From positions 39,733 to 46,201 of the forward strand of contig NZ_KL585422.1 in assembly GCF_000721935.1 (NCBI RefSeq): DNA of 6,469 nucleotides. Direction: 5' to 3'. Position numbers and translations under genes: made by a program. A model generated the notes under the pieces. The model did not search any database, was not told the DNA's origin, and saw nothing but the letters and a program-made list of their open reading frames with translations. This DNA is from Streptomyces sp. NRRL WC-3549 (GTDB taxonomy: Bacteria; Actinomycetota; Actinomycetes; Streptomycetales; Streptomycetaceae). Below, piece after piece: positions 5,160 to 6,469 of this stretch; position 1 is the stretch's first letter; each line of letters starts with the position of its first letter.

Positions 5160-6017
5160 TCAGGGAAGCGGTGTCCCGTCCGCCACGACCAGCCCCGGCA
5201 GATGGTCCTCTATCTCCCGCCGGACCTCGTCCGACAGGCCCGCGTCCGTGACGAAGGTGTCGACCTCTTCCAGGGCGGCGAACGAACTCAACCCCACCGT
5301 CCCCCACTTGGTGTGATCGGCCACCACCACGACCCGGCGGGCCGCCCGCACCAGACGGCGGTTGGTCTCGGCCTCCGCCAGGTTCGGGGTCGACAGGCCA
5401 GCCTCGACCGAGATGCCGTGCACCCCGAGGAACAGGACGTCGAAGTGGAGCGAGCCGATCGCCCGGTCGGCGACCGGGCCGACCAGCGAGTCCGACGGCG
5501 TACGGACCCCGCCGGTCAGCACCACGGAGGCCGCACCGGACCGCCCGTTGCCCGGCACCGGCCGCTGCGCGTCGTGGAACACGTCGGCGACCCGCACCGA
5601 GTTCGTCACCACCGTCAGGCCCGGCACCTCCAGCAGATGACGGGCCAGCGCGAACGTCGTCGTACCACCCGACAGGGCGATCGCGCTGCCGGGCACCGCC
5701 ATCGCCGCGGCCGTCCGCGCGATGTCCTCCTTGGCGCTGAGCTCCAGCGTCGACTTGGCCTCGAACCCGGGCTCGTGCGTGCTCGCCTCGACCACCGGGA
5801 CGGCCCCGCCGTGCACCTTCTCGATCACGCCCTGCCGGGCCAGCGCGTCCAGATCCCGGCGGACGGTCATGTCGGAGACGCTCAGCTTGCGGGTCAGCTC
5901 GTTGACCCGGACACCGCCCCGCTTGCGCACCTCGTCCAGGATGAGCGCACGCCGCTGTTCCGCGAGCAGATTCTGGTTCTCGCTCAACGCCGGGCCCGGC
6001 CCTTCCCTGAAGTCCAC
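5160..6017 (-). CDS. DeoR/GlpR-family transcriptional repressor, 285 aa
   Basis: This is a DNA-binding regulator of the DeoR family, whose members usually control sugar or polyol catabolism and sense a phosphorylated sugar. The N-terminal winged helix-turn-helix carries the family signature: RRALILDEV, then VNELTRKLSVSDMTVRRDLDAL at residues 38-59, then GVIEKVHGGAV at 63-73. The C-terminal ligand domain has SGGTTTFALARHL (116-128), TVVTNS (135-140), VLTGG (166-170), FLGVHGIS (196-203) and ADHTKWGTVGLSSFA (233-247), all standard family elements. The length is a little above the usual 250-260 aa. GTG 6017 has no clear ribosome site. A TTG at 5987 (then SENQNLLAEQRR, giving 275 aa) lies 12 nt after AGGGAAGGG and is a credible alternative start. 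The effector and targets are not visible; no sugar operon lies in the window. Confidence 0.93.
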   Translation of the reverse strand: MDFREGPGPALSENQNLLAEQRRALILDEVRKRGGVRVNELTRKLSVSDMTVRRDLDALARQGVIEKVHGGAVPVVEASTHEPGFEAKSTLELSAKEDIARTAAAMAVPGSAIALSGGTTTFALARHLLEVPGLTVVTNSVRVADVFHDAQRPVPGNGRSGAASVVLTGGVRTPSDSLVGPVADRAIGSLHFDVLFLGVHGISVEAGLSTPNLAEAETNRRLVRAARRVVVVADHTKWGTVGLSSFAALEEVDTFVTDAGLSDEVRREIEDHLPGLVVADGTPLP

Positions 6018-6206
6018 ACGGTCCGGCAGCGGGCCTGCAGGACGCCCTCATCCTTTCACGCACCCCCACCGGCCGGGCCACTGGGGAGATTCGGTGAGAG
6101 GGGTGCCGCGGACGCCGCCCGTCCGGGACAGTGGTGACTGAGCGTCAGTGAAGGACTCCGGACGGCGCCGTCACCCCCACACGCCGGACCAGAGAGCGAG
6201 GCAACC
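6018..6206. promoter_or_regulatory. Divergent intergenic region with a nested dyad
   Basis: This 189-nt region separates the DeoR-family gene from the partial plus-strand gene. No good -35/-10 pair is visible for either. The clearest structure is a nested dyad at 6121-6163: outer arms GTCCGG (6121-6126) with CCGGAC (6158-6163), and inner arms ACTGA (6137-6141) with TCAGT (6145-6149). A further palindrome, ACGGCGCCGT, lies at 6162-6171. Similar TCCTTTCAC-type motifs occur at 6051-6063 (plus) and 6155-6144 (minus). Any of these could be operators. Confidence 0.3.
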
Positions 6207-6469
6207 TTGACCCGTGCCCACCAGGCCCCGCCGAGCAGCGGGGCGGCCTTGGAACTGCTCGTCCACGGCGTCGGCGGAACCACCCCCCACGAGATGCTCG
6301 GCGAGCCCCGGATCACCCGGGTCACCGGCGACGACACCGCGGCCGTCTACCGGCGCACCGAGGACGTCGGCGCCGAGCAGGACCCCGATCGCCACCGCGA
6401 GGGGCCCGTCCCCGAGGCCTACTGCTGGTCCAACCTCACCTCGGGCAACGGCTCACGGGCGCTGTGGCT
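6207..6469 (+). CDS. Start of a large conserved streptomycete protein with HGVGG motif (partial, cut at the window end)
   Basis: The reading frame is open to the window edge, giving 87 codons. The start is taken as TTG 6207, preceded by GCGAGG (6196-6201) at 5 nt; no ATG or GTG is available in frame between the upstream stop (6135-6137) and this point. The visible part reads MTRAHQAP, then LELLVHGVGGTTP (15-27), GDDTAAVYRR (41-50) and AYCWSNLTSGNGSRALW (71-87). LLVHGVGG is like the strand and oxyanion-hole segment of alpha/beta hydrolases such as lipases. From memory, long streptomycete proteins with this N-terminus continue into membrane-associated regions, but that part is outside the window. 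It has no signal peptide at its N-terminus. The gene is divergent from the DeoR-family regulator. Function is unknown. Confidence 0.75.
   Translation, partial: MTRAHQAPPSSGAALELLVHGVGGTTPHEMLGEPRITRVTGDDTAAVYRRTEDVGAEQDPDRHREGPVPEAYCWSNLTSGNGSRALW

Noticed and set aside
4981..6081. Minus-strand frame overlapping the DeoR-family gene
   Set aside because: It is in a different frame from the clear DeoR signature and is low-complexity Gly/Arg.
4542..6137. Long open frame on the plus strand (531 codons)
   Set aside because: Antisense shadow of the SRPBCC and DeoR-family genes, with Arg/Pro/Gly-rich low-complexity translation.

Overview
The window looks like chromosomal DNA of a Streptomyces or a close actinomycete relative. 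GC content is very high, with strong third-position GC bias and many GTG/TTG starts. Rare TTA codons occur in only two of the genes. It also carries two copies of the palindrome known in streptomycetes as the CebR box (TGGGAGCGCTCCCA). No rRNA, tRNA, CRISPR array, insertion sequence or prophage signature was seen.

Layout. (1) 43-399, minus: a small unrecognised protein, divergent from (2) 595-1725, plus: a PLP-dependent fold-type II enzyme of the cysteine synthase / Cds1 cysteine desulfhydrase group. Their shared upstream region (400-594) holds promoter-like and operator-like palindromes. (3) 1750-1805: a long nested hairpin between convergent genes, a probable bidirectional terminator. (4) 1849-3039, minus: a secreted protein with a signal peptide, a CBM2 cellulose-binding module, a Pro/Thr linker and a Cip1-like domain. 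(5) 3103-3129: a perfect GC hairpin that should terminate the next gene. (6) 3140-4510, minus: a secreted CBM2-GH5 (subfamily 2-like) endoglucanase. (7) 4632-5066, minus: an SRPBCC-fold protein. (8) 5160-6017, minus: a DeoR/GlpR-family repressor. (9) 6207-6469, plus, cut by the window edge: the start of a conserved streptomycete protein with an HGVGG motif.

The central story is the cellulose pair at 1849-4510. Each gene has its own CebR-box palindrome 46 nt (Cip1-like) or 35 nt (GH5) upstream of its start codon. Each also has exactly one TTA leucine codon, at codon 15 or codon 7, inside the signal-peptide region. In Streptomyces CebR represses cellulolysis genes until cello-oligosaccharide is sensed, and TTA codons need the developmentally regulated bldA tRNA. 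The inferred logic is therefore a two-key control: substrate at transcription and development at translation. The products would be an endoglucanase and a cellulose-targeted Cip1-like accessory protein. Cip1 was first described in the fungus Trichoderma reesei and its enzymatic role is not settled. The flanking genes show neither signal and are probably unrelated neighbours. The 1-42 stretch is too short to interpret, and no gene-free stretch exceeds 200 nt.
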